Shown here: one piece after another, positions 54,366-63,399 of the stretch | How the letters are laid out: every line of letters begins with the position of its first letter | Position numbering within the stretch: position 1 is the first letter of the stretch | Assembly: GCA_964436865.1 (NCBI GenBank) | Contig: CAYTFK010000005.1 | Location: 4,804-68,803, forward strand | Direction of reading: 5' to 3' | From: JAXGPP01 sp964436865 | GTDB lineage: Bacteria > Planctomycetota > Planctomycetia > Pirellulales > Thermoguttaceae | Length of the DNA: 64,000 nt | Made by a program: the position numbers and the translations under genes | Notes under the pieces: model-generated | The model's input: only the letters and a program-made list of their open reading frames with translations | Databases searched by the model: none | What the model was told of the DNA's origin: nothing

Positions 54366-54383
54366 CAGCTTTTGAACGGCGCG

Positions 54384-54588
54384 TTGGTGGTCGGCCGCAG
54401 GCGCTTGAGCGGCCGACAAACAGGGAACTCCGGTGCGACTCCGGGACGGCCCCGCCGCTGTGACCGACTGATTGAGGCTGCCCATTCTCGTATGAGCCAT
54501 TGTCGCCCCCCCGGCTCCAGCCACGGAGCTTTGAGGGAGCGATGAGAAGGCCGGGCAGTGAAGGGTCGGGAGTCAGAAGACCTACCAG
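54384..54588 (+). promoter_or_regulatory. Cobalamin (adenosylcobalamin) riboswitch aptamer
   Basis: The conserved elements occur in order and spacing: GGGAACTCCGGTGCGACTCC (54423-54442), GGCCCCGCCGCTGTGA (the family's CCCCGC-ACUGU block), GCCACGGAG, GAGAAGGCC, and GAGTCAGAAGACCTACC (54570-54586, the B12-box end). TTGGTGG at 54384-54390 pairs with the terminal CCTACCA to close helix P1. The aptamer is about 205 nt, normal for this class. It normally represses downstream expression when B12 is plentiful. The only downstream gene on this strand is the DUF1559 gene at 54741. I see no other aptamer in the window. Confidence 0.93.
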
Positions 54589-54685
54589 CGCGGAACGAGT
54601 GGCGCTCTACGTGGGATAGACGCCGCGCGACAGTCACCCCGAGGAAATCGCGCTGCCCCGCGTTTCAAAGTTCTTGCAGACGGTT

Positions 54686-54705
54686 CACGGTCCGCGCTGA
54701 CCGTG
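54686..54705 (+). promoter_or_regulatory. Possible expression-platform hairpin of the cobalamin riboswitch
   Basis: CACGGTC (54686-54692) and GACCGTG (54699-54705) pair perfectly around a 6-nt loop, between the aptamer and the GGGAG ribosome site (54728-54732). No T-run follows, so control of translation rather than termination is more likely. This is inference. Confidence 0.35.
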
Positions 54706-54740
54706 CGCTGCGGGGGGGCGACGCGATTGGGAGTACGCCA

Positions 54741-55550
54741 ATGCCTGCTCGAATGGATCGAGGCGCGGAGAATGTTAAACAGGGCTTCACCCTGGTAGAA
54801 TTGCTCGTGGTAATCGCGATTATCGGGCTGCTGATTGCGCTCTTGCTGCCGGCGGTGCAGGCGGCCCGGGAGTCGGCCCGCAGCGCACAGTGCAAGAATA
54901 GCCTCAAACAACTGGGTTTGGCGCTGCACAATCACGTGTCGGCCTACAATGGCACGCTCTCTCCGGCCCGCACCGTGCTGCCCAGTGGCGACGACAAATG
55001 GTGGTTCGGGCTCGTGCTGCAAGGCACCAACGCCATCGATGCGATGGAAGGCCACCTGGCCCCGTACTACGAGGCGAACCGTGCCACGACCAGGTGCCCC
55101 GACCTGAACGACGACGAGGTGGAACTCGTTTACCAGGGGGGCACCGGCGGCTACGGGTACAACTACCAGTACCTGGCTCCGCTGGAGTACGCTCCGCCCA
55201 CCTGGCTGCCCACCTGGAGACCGACGAAGATCGAGCATTTCAAGTGCACCCACCGGACGATCGCGTTTGCCGACAGCGTCGGCACGTGGATCGAACCCTG
55301 GCCGAGCGGGCCGGTGACGCTCCGCGAGGTGCCGCTCATCGAGCCTCCCTCGGGGCAATACCCGGCGATCCACTTTCGTCACGGGGGAAAGACAGCCAAT
55401 GTCTGCTTCCTCGACGGCCATGCTGAGACCTGGACGGAACCGGTGCGAAACTCGCCGGCCGACTGGGAGCCCCTCTCGGCCACACAACGGCGGGACAAGG
55501 AGAATATCTACGACATCGGCACGGACGACAGTCTCTGGGACAAGCAGTAA
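54741..55550 (+). CDS. DUF1559 pseudopilin-like protein under a B12 riboswitch
   Basis: 269 aa from ATG 54741, with GGGAG (54728-54732) about 8 nt upstream. The prepilin-type leader MPARMDRGAENVKQG is followed by FTLVELLVVIAIIGLLIALL, so cleavage after Gly15 and display through the envelope are expected. The body has the DUF1559 features QAARESARSAQCKNSLKQLG and a C-terminal H-x9-DG element (IHFRHGGKTANVCFLDGHAE). It is shorter than the copy at 11063. Expression should respond to cobalamin through the leader. Its end overlaps the end of the convergent YfhO-like gene by 43 bp. Confidence 0.9.
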   Translation: MPARMDRGAENVKQGFTLVELLVVIAIIGLLIALLLPAVQAARESARSAQCKNSLKQLGLALHNHVSAYNGTLSPARTVLPSGDDKWWFGLVLQGTNAIDAMEGHLAPYYEANRATTRCPDLNDDEVELVYQGGTGGYGYNYQYLAPLEYAPPTWLPTWRPTKIEHFKCTHRTIAFADSVGTWIEPWPSGPVTLREVPLIEPPSGQYPAIHFRHGGKTANVCFLDGHAETWTEPVRNSPADWEPLSATQRRDKENIYDIGTDDSLWDKQ

Positions 55551-58119
55551 CGCCTCAGGTTTCTGGCAGTCGCGAGAGACAAGGCGGCGCACAGCGCCAG
55601 CCACGCGGCGCCGCTGGCCAGCGCGCCCCAGAAGAGGTTGGCGGGGCGATAACGGAACACCACGCGATGAGGGCCGGACTCGAGCCACACGCCGCGCATG
55701 ACGCGGTTCGTCTGGAGGATCGGCGCCTCGCGCGGCCGCTCGCCCGGCGATTGGACTTCGGCCCGCCAACCCGGATAGAACTGATCGGAAAGCACGAGCA
55801 GGCCGGGCCGGGCCAATTCGGCTTCAATCTCGACCTTGAGCGGTTCATANNNNNNNNNNNNNNNNNNNNNNNNNNNNNNNNNNNNNNNNNNNNNNNNNNN
55901 NNNNNNNNNNNNNNNNNNNNNNNNNNNNNNNNNNNNNNNNNNNNNNNNNTCGATACGCGCTGGCCGCCGGGCAAACGGCAGTCGCCGGGAAGGATGGCGT
56001 AATGCGCGTGGGTGTACAGGATCTGCGGGATCGGTTCGCTCCAGTCGGACAGGTGACCTTCCTGTTCTTCACCCGGGCTGGCCGCAATGCGGACACCGCG
56101 CTTGCCCACGCCGAGATAGGTCCGGTAGTCGCGTGGAATCATCGTGCCGTAGACCTCGATGACGCCGATCTGCGGTGCGAGATGGTGCTTGGCCGAAAGG
56201 CTGTCGCGCTGCCAGCGGGCCATTGCGGCCACGCGATCGGTCGACGAAGTCTGTTGCCAGGACGAAAGGCCCCAATACGGGCGGCGGAAAACACGGATCG
56301 GGTCCGGATCACCACGTCGGATTTCCTCGTTCGCCAGAACCGATGCCAGTGCGGAGGGCGCGCTCAAGCGATCTTCGTCGGCACAGGCCACCATCCAGCG
56401 ATTCGCCATGCCCAGATCGAGCGCAACCAGGATGACCAGGCTTGCCGTGGCCAGCGGAATTCCGCGAGCGACGCGCGGCACGAGCCACCACGCAAGGCCG
56501 CCGACCAGAGCCGCCTGCGCGAAAGCGATCAGCACATCGGCCGTCGCGCCCCGGACATCCAACGGGCCAAACGCGGGATCAGCCGGCGCGCCAGCGAGCC
56601 AACCGGCCCACCACGGTCGCGCGATCCAGACTGCAATCGCGCCCGCCAGGCTGACCGACGCAACCGCCAGGAAGACGCGGCCAAAGCGGCGCGCCTCGCC
56701 CGCGTGGAGGCGGTCCCAGCCGATTGCCGCGAGCATGCTCAAGCCCAGGGCTGCCACCACCAGCAGTTTCGCCGGGTAGCGGAAATAGACGTAGCCGGGC
56801 AGAGCGACCGTCATCAGCCAGTACAAACCGCCGAAAGGGGCCCCGACTGGCGCCGTCCCGGTCCCGCCGCGCCAGAGGTCGATCTGCATCCACCACCAGC
56901 CCACGCCGTACCAGCCAAAGCTGGCCAGCACGGTCAGTACCACGGTCCAGGTAAGCCAGGTTTCGCGGGCCGTCGCCCGGCGGAAACGCATCGCCCCAAG
57001 GGCGAGCACCACCGGTATCAGGCCCATGTAGAGCGACGGCGCCCAGGTCCGGCCTTCAGCCGGGAGGACATCGAGCCAGCGGCGATGGACGGGAAAGGTC
57101 CGGCCGCTGACGTTGGGCCACAGAAACTCAGCCAGCCGCCACGGTCCGACGCTGAAGTGGAACGCATGCCGATGATGCGAGGCGGCCTCGGGCCAGCGGC
57201 AAGCGAGCGAATCCCACCAGTCTCCCGTCGCGCGTCCGTCGGCGACGCGCCCGCCCAATTCCCAGAGGCTGCGCGGCGTCGTCGACTCCGCACGATCGCT
57301 GAGCCGGCTGAACTCCGCCGACGGCAATACCTGCACAGCCGCCAGCAGAAAGGCGGCCAGCGCCGCGGCCGCCAGCAACACAGGCCGCCTGCGCAGCAGG
57401 CCCCCGGCGCCGAGCGACCAGGCTGATTTGCTCCCTTCTGCGAACCCCGTTGGCGAAGTGGCTTTGCCGCGATCCTTTCGTTCGTACCACCACAGCCATG
57501 CCGCGTACAAAGCCGCCAGCAGTCCCGCATGATAGGCCAGTTCGGCGTTGCCTCCCAGCGTAATCAGGGCCAGCACGGCGCCCAGGCCGATGGCTGCCGG
57601 AAGACTGCGGCGGGTAAGCATGCGATCGGCGGCCTCAACGGCCAGCGGCAGCCATGCCGCGCCGACGAGAAAGACAACGTTACAGTATTGGAACAGCACG
57701 TTGCCCGAAAAGGCATACGCCAGCGCGGCTACGCCCGCCGCCAGCACGCTTGCCTGCCAATACCGCGCCAGCCGGTACGCGCTGGCCGCCGCCAGCAGAA
57801 CGTGCCCCATGATGTAGGCCTTGTAGGCCAGAGGGTAGGCCACTGGCAGCAGGAACAGGAGCGTGCCGGGGTAAAATACGCTGGATGTCGCGTTCGCGGC
57901 TAGCGGCACCCCCAGGTTCTCATAGGGATTCCAGAGCGGCGGTCGCCCGGCGCGCCACTCCTCGCGAACGAACTCGAAGAGCGGATAGTAGAAGTGGGCG
58001 GCGTCGCGGTAGATGAAGACACCCGAGCCTAGAAGGGCGTCGGCAAACACCCAGACGAAGAGCGCGCCGAGCACTGTCGCGATGAAGCCGTGCTCGCGAA
58101 CCCAGCCGACCGAGCGCAT
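55508..58119 (-). CDS. YfhO-like GT-C membrane protein, split by an assembly gap
   Basis: A large multi-spanning protein read in two pieces. The N-terminal piece (58119 to 55950) has about twelve membrane segments and starts MRSVGWVREHGFIATVLGAL; GTG 58167 is an alternative start. Early motifs are FIYRDAAHFYYPLFEFVREE and LWNPYENLGVPLAANA, typical of the YfhO family (PF09586) whose members transfer sugars from lipid carriers outside the membrane. After 100 N the protein continues in another frame (55849 to TAG 55508-55510) with LVLSDQFYPGWRAEV and GPHRVVFRYRPANLFWG, the expected YfhO C-terminus. A continuous frame ending at 55555 crosses the N run in the wrong phase and is an artefact. Confidence 0.82.
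55850..55949. other. Scaffold gap of 100 N
   Basis: Exactly 100 unknown bases inside the YfhO-like gene; the real length is unknown and the reading frame changes across it. Confidence 0.95.
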
Positions 58120-58196
58120 CGGCGCCAGACGCCGCGAATCGCTCACAGAGTCTTGGAAAGTACGCACGCGAACACCGCCAGCTACCGCGCGACCGC

Positions 58197-58224
58197 AAAA
58201 AAACGGCCGCCCGCGCGGCGGCCC
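58197..58224 (-). terminator. Intrinsic terminator of the ATP synthase operon
   Basis: On the minus strand: GGCCGCC (58223-58217), a GC loop, GGCGGCC (58211-58205) and a run of seven T (58203-58197). About 70 bp after the atpC stop. Confidence 0.85.
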
Positions 58225-58291
58225 GCTTCTTCAATGGTAACCGGTCGCACGTCCGGTGAGCAGCCCCCGCCAGAACGGAGTGGATGCCCGA

Positions 58292-58738
58292 TCAAACTGG
58301 GGGTACGGGTGCTGCCGAGGTGGCGGCAGACGCCCCGCCAGTTGCCTGCCGGCGGACGACGCGGATCTGAGCGCGGGCCTGTGCCAGCATTCGCTCGCGG
58401 ACGCTCAGCAGTTCCTCCGTGTGGGCGGGCCGTTCCAGGGCACGGTTCAACTGCTCCTCGGCTGCGGCCAAGTCGACGCTCGCAGCGGGCATGGCCCGAT
58501 TCGTCAATACGGAGACCACGTTGTTGACCACCTCGACGAAGCCCCCCTCAACGTAGAACCGGGCGATCTTCCCCCCCTCGCGAAGCCGCATTTCACCGTC
58601 GCCCAGACGGCCGATCATCGGGCTGTGTCCTGGCGCGATGCCGATCTCGCCGTCGAACAGTGGCAGGGCGACGAAGTCGGTCTCGCTGTCGAGAACCGTC
58701 TTCTCCGGTGTGACGACGATGCATTTGAGTCGCGGCAT
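58292..58738 (-). CDS. atpC: F-type ATP synthase epsilon subunit
   Basis: 148 aa; part of the central stalk, a regulator of the rotor. The beta-sandwich domain contains LKCIVVTPEKTVLD, FVALPLFDGEIGIAPGHSPM and YVEGGFVEVVNNVVSVLTNRA. The C-terminal helical part (AAAEEQLNRALERPAHTEEL) is present, followed by an Ala/Ser/Pro tail. Last gene of the operon, 73 bp after atpD. Confidence 0.95.
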   Translation of the reverse strand: MPRLKCIVVTPEKTVLDSETDFVALPLFDGEIGIAPGHSPMIGRLGDGEMRLREGGKIARFYVEGGFVEVVNNVVSVLTNRAMPAASVDLAAAEEQLNRALERPAHTEELLSVRERMLAQARAQIRVVRRQATGGASAATSAAPVPPV

Positions 58739-58811
58739 GGACTGGGCTTTCAGCGGTCAGCTTTCAGCAATTCCTCGGTCGTTGATGCCTGGAGCCTGGT
58801 GCTTCCCGGCT

Positions 58812-60278
58812 TCATTTTCCCTTCGCCATCCGCTCGGCCTGGGCGGCGGCCTGCTCGATCGCGCCCACGTACATGAAGGCCTGTTCGGGCAGGTGGTCCC
58901 ACTTGCCGTCGCAGATCTCCTCGAAGCTGCGAATCGTGTCGTCGAGCGGAGTGATTTCGCCCCGCTTGCCGGTGAACGCCTCGGCCACCAGGAATGGCTG
59001 CGACAGGAACCGCTCGATCCGCCGGGCACGGTGCACCACGAGCTTGTCCTCTTCGCTCAACTCCTCGACGCCCAGGATGGCGATGATGTCCTGCAACTCG
59101 CGATAACGCTGCAAGGTCGACTGCACGCGGCGCGCCACGCCATAGTGCCTGTCGCCGACATACTGCGGGTCGAGCACGCGGCTGGAGGAAGCGAGCGGAT
59201 CGACGGCCGGGTAGATGCCTTTCTCGGAGATCGAACGTTCGAGGTAAAGGAACGCGTCGAGCTGCCCGAATGCCGCCGCCGGCGCCGGATCGGTCGGATC
59301 GTCGGCCGGCACGTAAACCGCCTGCACCGATGTGATTGCGCCCCGGTTCGTCGAGGTGATCCGCTCCTGCAGAGCGCCCATTTCCGTGGCCAAGGTCGGC
59401 TGGTAACCCACGGCCGAGGGCATTCGCCCCAGGAGGGCCGAAACCTCGCTGCCGGCCTGCGAGAAGCGGAAGATGTTGTCGATGAACAACAGCACGTCGG
59501 CCCCGGTACTGTCGCGGAAGTACTCGGCCATCGTCAGGGCCGAGAGGGCGACCCGCAAGCGGGCGCCGGGCGGCTCGTTCATCTGGCCGAACACCATGCA
59601 GGTCTGCTCGATCACGCTGCGGCCGTCGCGCATCTTGGTTTCCTGCATTTCCAGCCACAAGTCGTTCCCCTCGCGGGTCCGCTCGCCTACTCCTGCGAAC
59701 ACCGAATAGCCGCCGTGCTCGCTTGCGATGCGGGCGATCAGCTCGGTGAGGATCACCGTCTTGCCCAGACCGGCCCCGCCAAACAGGCCCGCCTTTCCGC
59801 CGCGGACGAACGGCGTGAGCAGGTCGATCACCTTGATGCCGGTGACGAAGATCTCCGTCTTGGTGCTCAGCTCGGTCACGTCCGGAGCATCGCGGTGGAT
59901 CGGCCAGCGTTCATCAGACTGAACGGGGCCGCGCCCGTCGACGGCGTCGCCCAGCAGGTTGAACACCCGGCCCAGCGTCCCCTTGCCCACGGGCACCGAG
60001 ACCGGCGCGCCGGTGTCGATGCAGTCCATGCCGCGCATCAGGCCGTCGGTGCCCCCCAGGGCGACGCACCGCACGCGGCCGCCGCCGAGATGCTGCTGCA
60101 CCTCTCCGGTAAGGCCGATCTTGACCCCCTTGTGCTCCGAGTCGATGCGGATCGCGTTGTAGATCGCCGGCAGGTGATCTTCGGCGAACTCGGCGTCGAA
60201 GGTCGAGCCGATCACCTGCGTGATGCGCCCGACATTGGCTGCGGGCTTGTCCGTTTTCGGCGAGAGAGTGGTGGCCAT
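58812..60278 (-). CDS. atpD: F-type ATP synthase beta subunit
   Basis: 488 aa; the catalytic subunit of F1. Walker A is GGAGLGKTVILTEL, Walker B LLFIDNIFRFSQAGSEVSAL, and the family signature PAVDPLASSSR is intact. It starts with a short Thr/Lys-rich leader and GRITQVIGSTFDAEF. Between atpG and atpC, the normal order. It sits at the inner face of the energy-transducing membrane. Confidence 0.97.
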   Translation of the reverse strand: MATTLSPKTDKPAANVGRITQVIGSTFDAEFAEDHLPAIYNAIRIDSEHKGVKIGLTGEVQQHLGGGRVRCVALGGTDGLMRGMDCIDTGAPVSVPVGKGTLGRVFNLLGDAVDGRGPVQSDERWPIHRDAPDVTELSTKTEIFVTGIKVIDLLTPFVRGGKAGLFGGAGLGKTVILTELIARIASEHGGYSVFAGVGERTREGNDLWLEMQETKMRDGRSVIEQTCMVFGQMNEPPGARLRVALSALTMAEYFRDSTGADVLLFIDNIFRFSQAGSEVSALLGRMPSAVGYQPTLATEMGALQERITSTNRGAITSVQAVYVPADDPTDPAPAAAFGQLDAFLYLERSISEKGIYPAVDPLASSSRVLDPQYVGDRHYGVARRVQSTLQRYRELQDIIAILGVEELSEEDKLVVHRARRIERFLSQPFLVAEAFTGKRGEITPLDDTIRSFEEICDGKWDHLPEQAFMYVGAIEQAAAQAERMAKGK

Positions 60279-60303
60279 GTAGCTTTCCCTTCGTCGGTGT
60301 TCT

Positions 60304-61188
60304 CTATCCGCTCAGCGCCTCGGCGCCGCTGATGACTTCGAGGATTTCGCTGGTGATCTGGTTCTGGCGGGCGCGGTTGTAAGTCCGCGAGAGGTAGCCG
60401 ATCATCGTATCGGCGTTCTCCGTGGCGGCCTTCATCGCCATCATCCGGGCGATCTGCTCGGTGACCGCGGCATCGAGGAAGCACTTGAACAGCCGCACCT
60501 TGAAGCTCATCGGCACGACTTCTTCGAGAATGCTCGACGCCGACGGGAGGAACTCGTACTGCAGCTCGGCGGGCGTCTGCTCGCCCTCGTCTTCGAGTTC
60601 CGCCACGCCACCCATCGGCAGCAGCGTTTCCACCACGGGCTGCATCCGGCTGAGGCTTTCAAACCGGGTGTAGACCACGTCGAGCCGGTCGATCTCGCCG
60701 GCCAGAAACTGTTCGAGATAGCGATTGGCGAGCACTTCCACTTCGTCGTACGCCGGGCGATCCTCGAAGTGCGTGTACTGTTCGGCAGTCGCCAGGCCGC
60801 GGAAACGGAAAGCGGAAATGCCGCGTTTGCCCGAAACCTCCAGCCGCGACTCGGCGACCTCGGCCTCCAGCCGCCGCCAGTCGGCGATCGCGGTGCGGAT
60901 TACACTGGCGTTGTAACCGCCGCACAACCCGCGGTTGGCGGTCAGCACGAGCAGCGCCGCCCGGCGCGTTTCGGGGCGCGGTTCCAGGAGCGGGTGGCTC
61001 ACCTCCAGCCCCTGCCTGGCGAGGTGGCTCACCAGCGCGCTGATCCGGCGCGTGTAGGCCGCGGCGGCCGTGGCCCGGTCCATGGCCCGCTTGAATCGGG
61101 CCGTGGCGATCAGCTCCATCGTCCGCGTGATCTTGCGGATGTTGCGGATCGCCTTGCGACGCTTGTCGAGCGCTCGGGCTTTGCCCAT
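60304..61188 (-). CDS. atpG: F-type ATP synthase gamma subunit
   Basis: 294 aa; the rotating central shaft. The N-terminal helix MGKARALDKRRKAIRNIRKI with TMELIATARFKRA, the central VLTANRGLCGGYNASV and the C-terminal helix with MAMKAATENADTMIGYL and NRARQNQITSEILEVISGAE are all typical. It lies 3 bp after the atpA stop. Confidence 0.96.
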   Translation of the reverse strand: MGKARALDKRRKAIRNIRKITRTMELIATARFKRAMDRATAAAAYTRRISALVSHLARQGLEVSHPLLEPRPETRRAALLVLTANRGLCGGYNASVIRTAIADWRRLEAEVAESRLEVSGKRGISAFRFRGLATAEQYTHFEDRPAYDEVEVLANRYLEQFLAGEIDRLDVVYTRFESLSRMQPVVETLLPMGGVAELEDEGEQTPAELQYEFLPSASSILEEVVPMSFKVRLFKCFLDAAVTEQIARMMAMKAATENADTMIGYLSRTYNRARQNQITSEILEVISGAEALSG

Positions 61189-61191
61189 GGG

Positions 61192-62742
61192 TTATGCCGA
61201 CGCCTTTTCTGGGGTCCGCGGCTGGGCGCGACGCTGCCCGGCCCACACCTGCTTGAACTCGCCGATCGACTGCTCCAGCTCGGTCCGCGACTCGTCGCTC
61301 AATTCGCGGCTATCGGTCACCCGTTGCCAGAGGGCCTGCTTTCGCTCGCGGATGAACTGGAGGAAGTCGCGTTCCCAGGCACGCACCTCGTCGATCGGCA
61401 CTTCGTCGAGGTACCCTCGCGTACCGGCGAAGATCATGATCACCTGATCGGTAACGTGCATCGGCTGGTGAAGGCCCTGTTTGAGCAACTCGGTCATGCG
61501 GTAGCCGCGGTCGAGACGCGACTGGGTCGCGGCGTCGAGTTCAGTACCCAACTGGGCGAACGCTTCCAGTTCGCGGAACGACGCCAGGTCGAGCCGCAGA
61601 CCGCCGGCCACTTTCTTCATGGCTGGCACCTGAGCCTTGCCGCCCACTCGCGAAACCGAGATGCCCACGTTCATGGCGGGGCGCTGGCCGGCGAAGAACA
61701 GGTCGGGCTGCAGGTAGATCTGCCCGTCGGTGATCGAGATCACGTTGGTCGGAATGTACGCCGACACTTCACCTTCAAGCGTCTCCACGATCGGCAGGGC
61801 CGTGAGCGAGCCGCCGCCCAACTCGTTGCTCAGTTTCGCCGAGCGTTCGAGGAGCCGGCTGTGGGCGTAGAAGATGTCGCCGGGATAGGCCTCGCGGCCC
61901 GGCGGACGCCGCATCAGGAGCGACAATTGCCGGTAGGCCTGGGCCTGCCGCGAGAGGTCGTCGTACACCACCAGCGTGTGCCCGCCGGAGTACATGAAGT
62001 ACTCGGCCATCGCACAGCCGGCATAGGGGGCGATGTATTGCAGCGGAGCCGGGTCACTGGCGCCGGCCAGGATCACCGTGGTGTAGTCCATGGCACCGTG
62101 CTGCCGCAGCACGTCGACCAGCGCGGCGACATTCGACTCCTTCTGGCCGACTGCCACATAGAAGCACTTCACGCCGGTGCCGCGCTGGTTGATGATGGCG
62201 TCGATGCAGATTGCCGTCTTGCCCGTGCGTCGGTCGCCAATAATCAGTTCGCGCTGGCCGCGCCCGATGGGGGTCATCGCGTCGATGGCCTTGATGCCCG
62301 TCTGCAGCGGCTCAATCACCGGCTGGCGCTCGGCAACGCCGGGAGCGGGCGATTCGACCGGGCGGCGCTGGGTCGTCACGAGCGGGCCTCTTCCGTCCAG
62401 CGGATTGCCCAGCGGGTCGATCACCCGGCCGAGCACGGCTTCGCCGACCGGCACGCTCAGCAGCCGCCCCGTGCTCCGGACTTCGTCCCCTTCGTTGATC
62501 TCGAGCCAGTCGCCGAGGATGATCACACCCACCGAGTTCTCTTCCAGGTTGAAGGCCAACCCGAAAGAGCCGCTGGGGAACTCGATCATCTCGCCGGCCA
62601 TCACGCCCGACAAGCCGTAGACGCGGGCGATGCCGTCGCCGACTTCCAGCACGCGGCCGACCTCCCGCACGTCGATGCGGGATTCGTACTGCTCGATCTC
62701 ATGCTGAATGACGGAAGCGATCTCGTCGGCTTTGAATCTCAT
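61192..62742 (-). CDS. atpA: F-type ATP synthase alpha subunit
   Basis: 516 aa from ATG 62742, preceded by GAGAGGAG with a five-base spacer; GTG 62748 is less likely. Non-catalytic nucleotide-binding subunit of F1. It has Walker A GDRRTGKTAICIDAI and the signature VGISVSRVGGKAQ with the arginine finger. The C-terminal helical domain ends with a short Arg/Pro/Ala tail. The first 44 bp are also the end of atpH in another frame, an unusually long overlap for this pair. Confidence 0.97.
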   Translation of the reverse strand: MRFKADEIASVIQHEIEQYESRIDVREVGRVLEVGDGIARVYGLSGVMAGEMIEFPSGSFGLAFNLEENSVGVIILGDWLEINEGDEVRSTGRLLSVPVGEAVLGRVIDPLGNPLDGRGPLVTTQRRPVESPAPGVAERQPVIEPLQTGIKAIDAMTPIGRGQRELIIGDRRTGKTAICIDAIINQRGTGVKCFYVAVGQKESNVAALVDVLRQHGAMDYTTVILAGASDPAPLQYIAPYAGCAMAEYFMYSGGHTLVVYDDLSRQAQAYRQLSLLMRRPPGREAYPGDIFYAHSRLLERSAKLSNELGGGSLTALPIVETLEGEVSAYIPTNVISITDGQIYLQPDLFFAGQRPAMNVGISVSRVGGKAQVPAMKKVAGGLRLDLASFRELEAFAQLGTELDAATQSRLDRGYRMTELLKQGLHQPMHVTDQVIMIFAGTRGYLDEVPIDEVRAWERDFLQFIRERKQALWQRVTDSRELSDESRTELEQSIGEFKQVWAGQRRAQPRTPEKASA

Positions 62743-63346
62743 GCGCACTCCTCTCGATGATCTGCTCGCGCAGTTTTTCTAGCTGGTTGGCGATCGAACC
62801 GTCGTACACCGTGTCGCCGACCTTCAGCACAATGCCGCCGATCACTTGCGGATCGACGACGCGCTCCAGCACCGGTTCGCCGCCAGTCAGGCCGCGGAGG
62901 CTCCGGACAATATGGGCTGCCAGATCGTCGCTGAGCGGCGTTGCGGTGGTCACGCGGACGGCTACCAGTCCGCGCCGCTGGTTGTGGAGGGTCCGGATCT
63001 GGCGGTGGATCGGCCGCAGGATATCGAGCCGCCCGTGCCGCGAGACGACCTTGAGAAAGTTGAGCATTGTCGGCGATGCCCGCTTTCCCAGCACGCGGTC
63101 GATCAGCGAAAGCTTTTCGTCGTGCGACACCAGCGCCGAACTCCACACCGCCTCGAGCTTGGGGAACCGGTCGAGGACATCCTTCACGAGCGAATCGAAC
63201 TCCTCGACCAGTTTGTCCGCATCGCCGGCCTTGTCGGCCGCACCAAGCAGGGCTTCGGCATAGACTGCGGCCACGGCCTCGGCCGACACGTCGGCGCTGA
63301 AGTCCTCGGCGACGCTGACATCCGGTTTGGAAGGACCTTGCGACAT
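62699..63346 (-). CDS. atpH: F-type ATP synthase delta subunit
   Basis: 215 aa, longer than the usual 175-185 because of an acidic N-terminal extension (SKPDVSVAEDFSADVSAE) and a C-terminal extension. The OSCP/delta domain starts at AVAAVYAEALLGAADKAG and includes NFLKVVSRHGRLDILRPI and PQVIGGIVLKVGDTVYDGSI, a well-conserved end. The final helix EKLREQIIERSAHEIQSRRD lies over the atpA start. Peripheral stalk element joining F1 to the b subunit. Confidence 0.93.
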   Translation of the reverse strand: MSQGPSKPDVSVAEDFSADVSAEAVAAVYAEALLGAADKAGDADKLVEEFDSLVKDVLDRFPKLEAVWSSALVSHDEKLSLIDRVLGKRASPTMLNFLKVVSRHGRLDILRPIHRQIRTLHNQRRGLVAVRVTTATPLSDDLAAHIVRSLRGLTGGEPVLERVVDPQVIGGIVLKVGDTVYDGSIANQLEKLREQIIERSAHEIQSRRDRFRHSA

Positions 63347-63399
63347 GCTGTTGAGTCACTCGCGTAAAACGTCTCGGCCGGGCAATGCCTCGCGTGCCA

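Noticed and set aside
55555..55849. Apparent continuation of the YfhO-like frame across the N run
   Set aside because: The translation after the gap becomes Arg/Ser-rich nonsense. The true C-terminus (QFYPGWRAEV) is in another frame, so the 100-N placeholder changes the phase.
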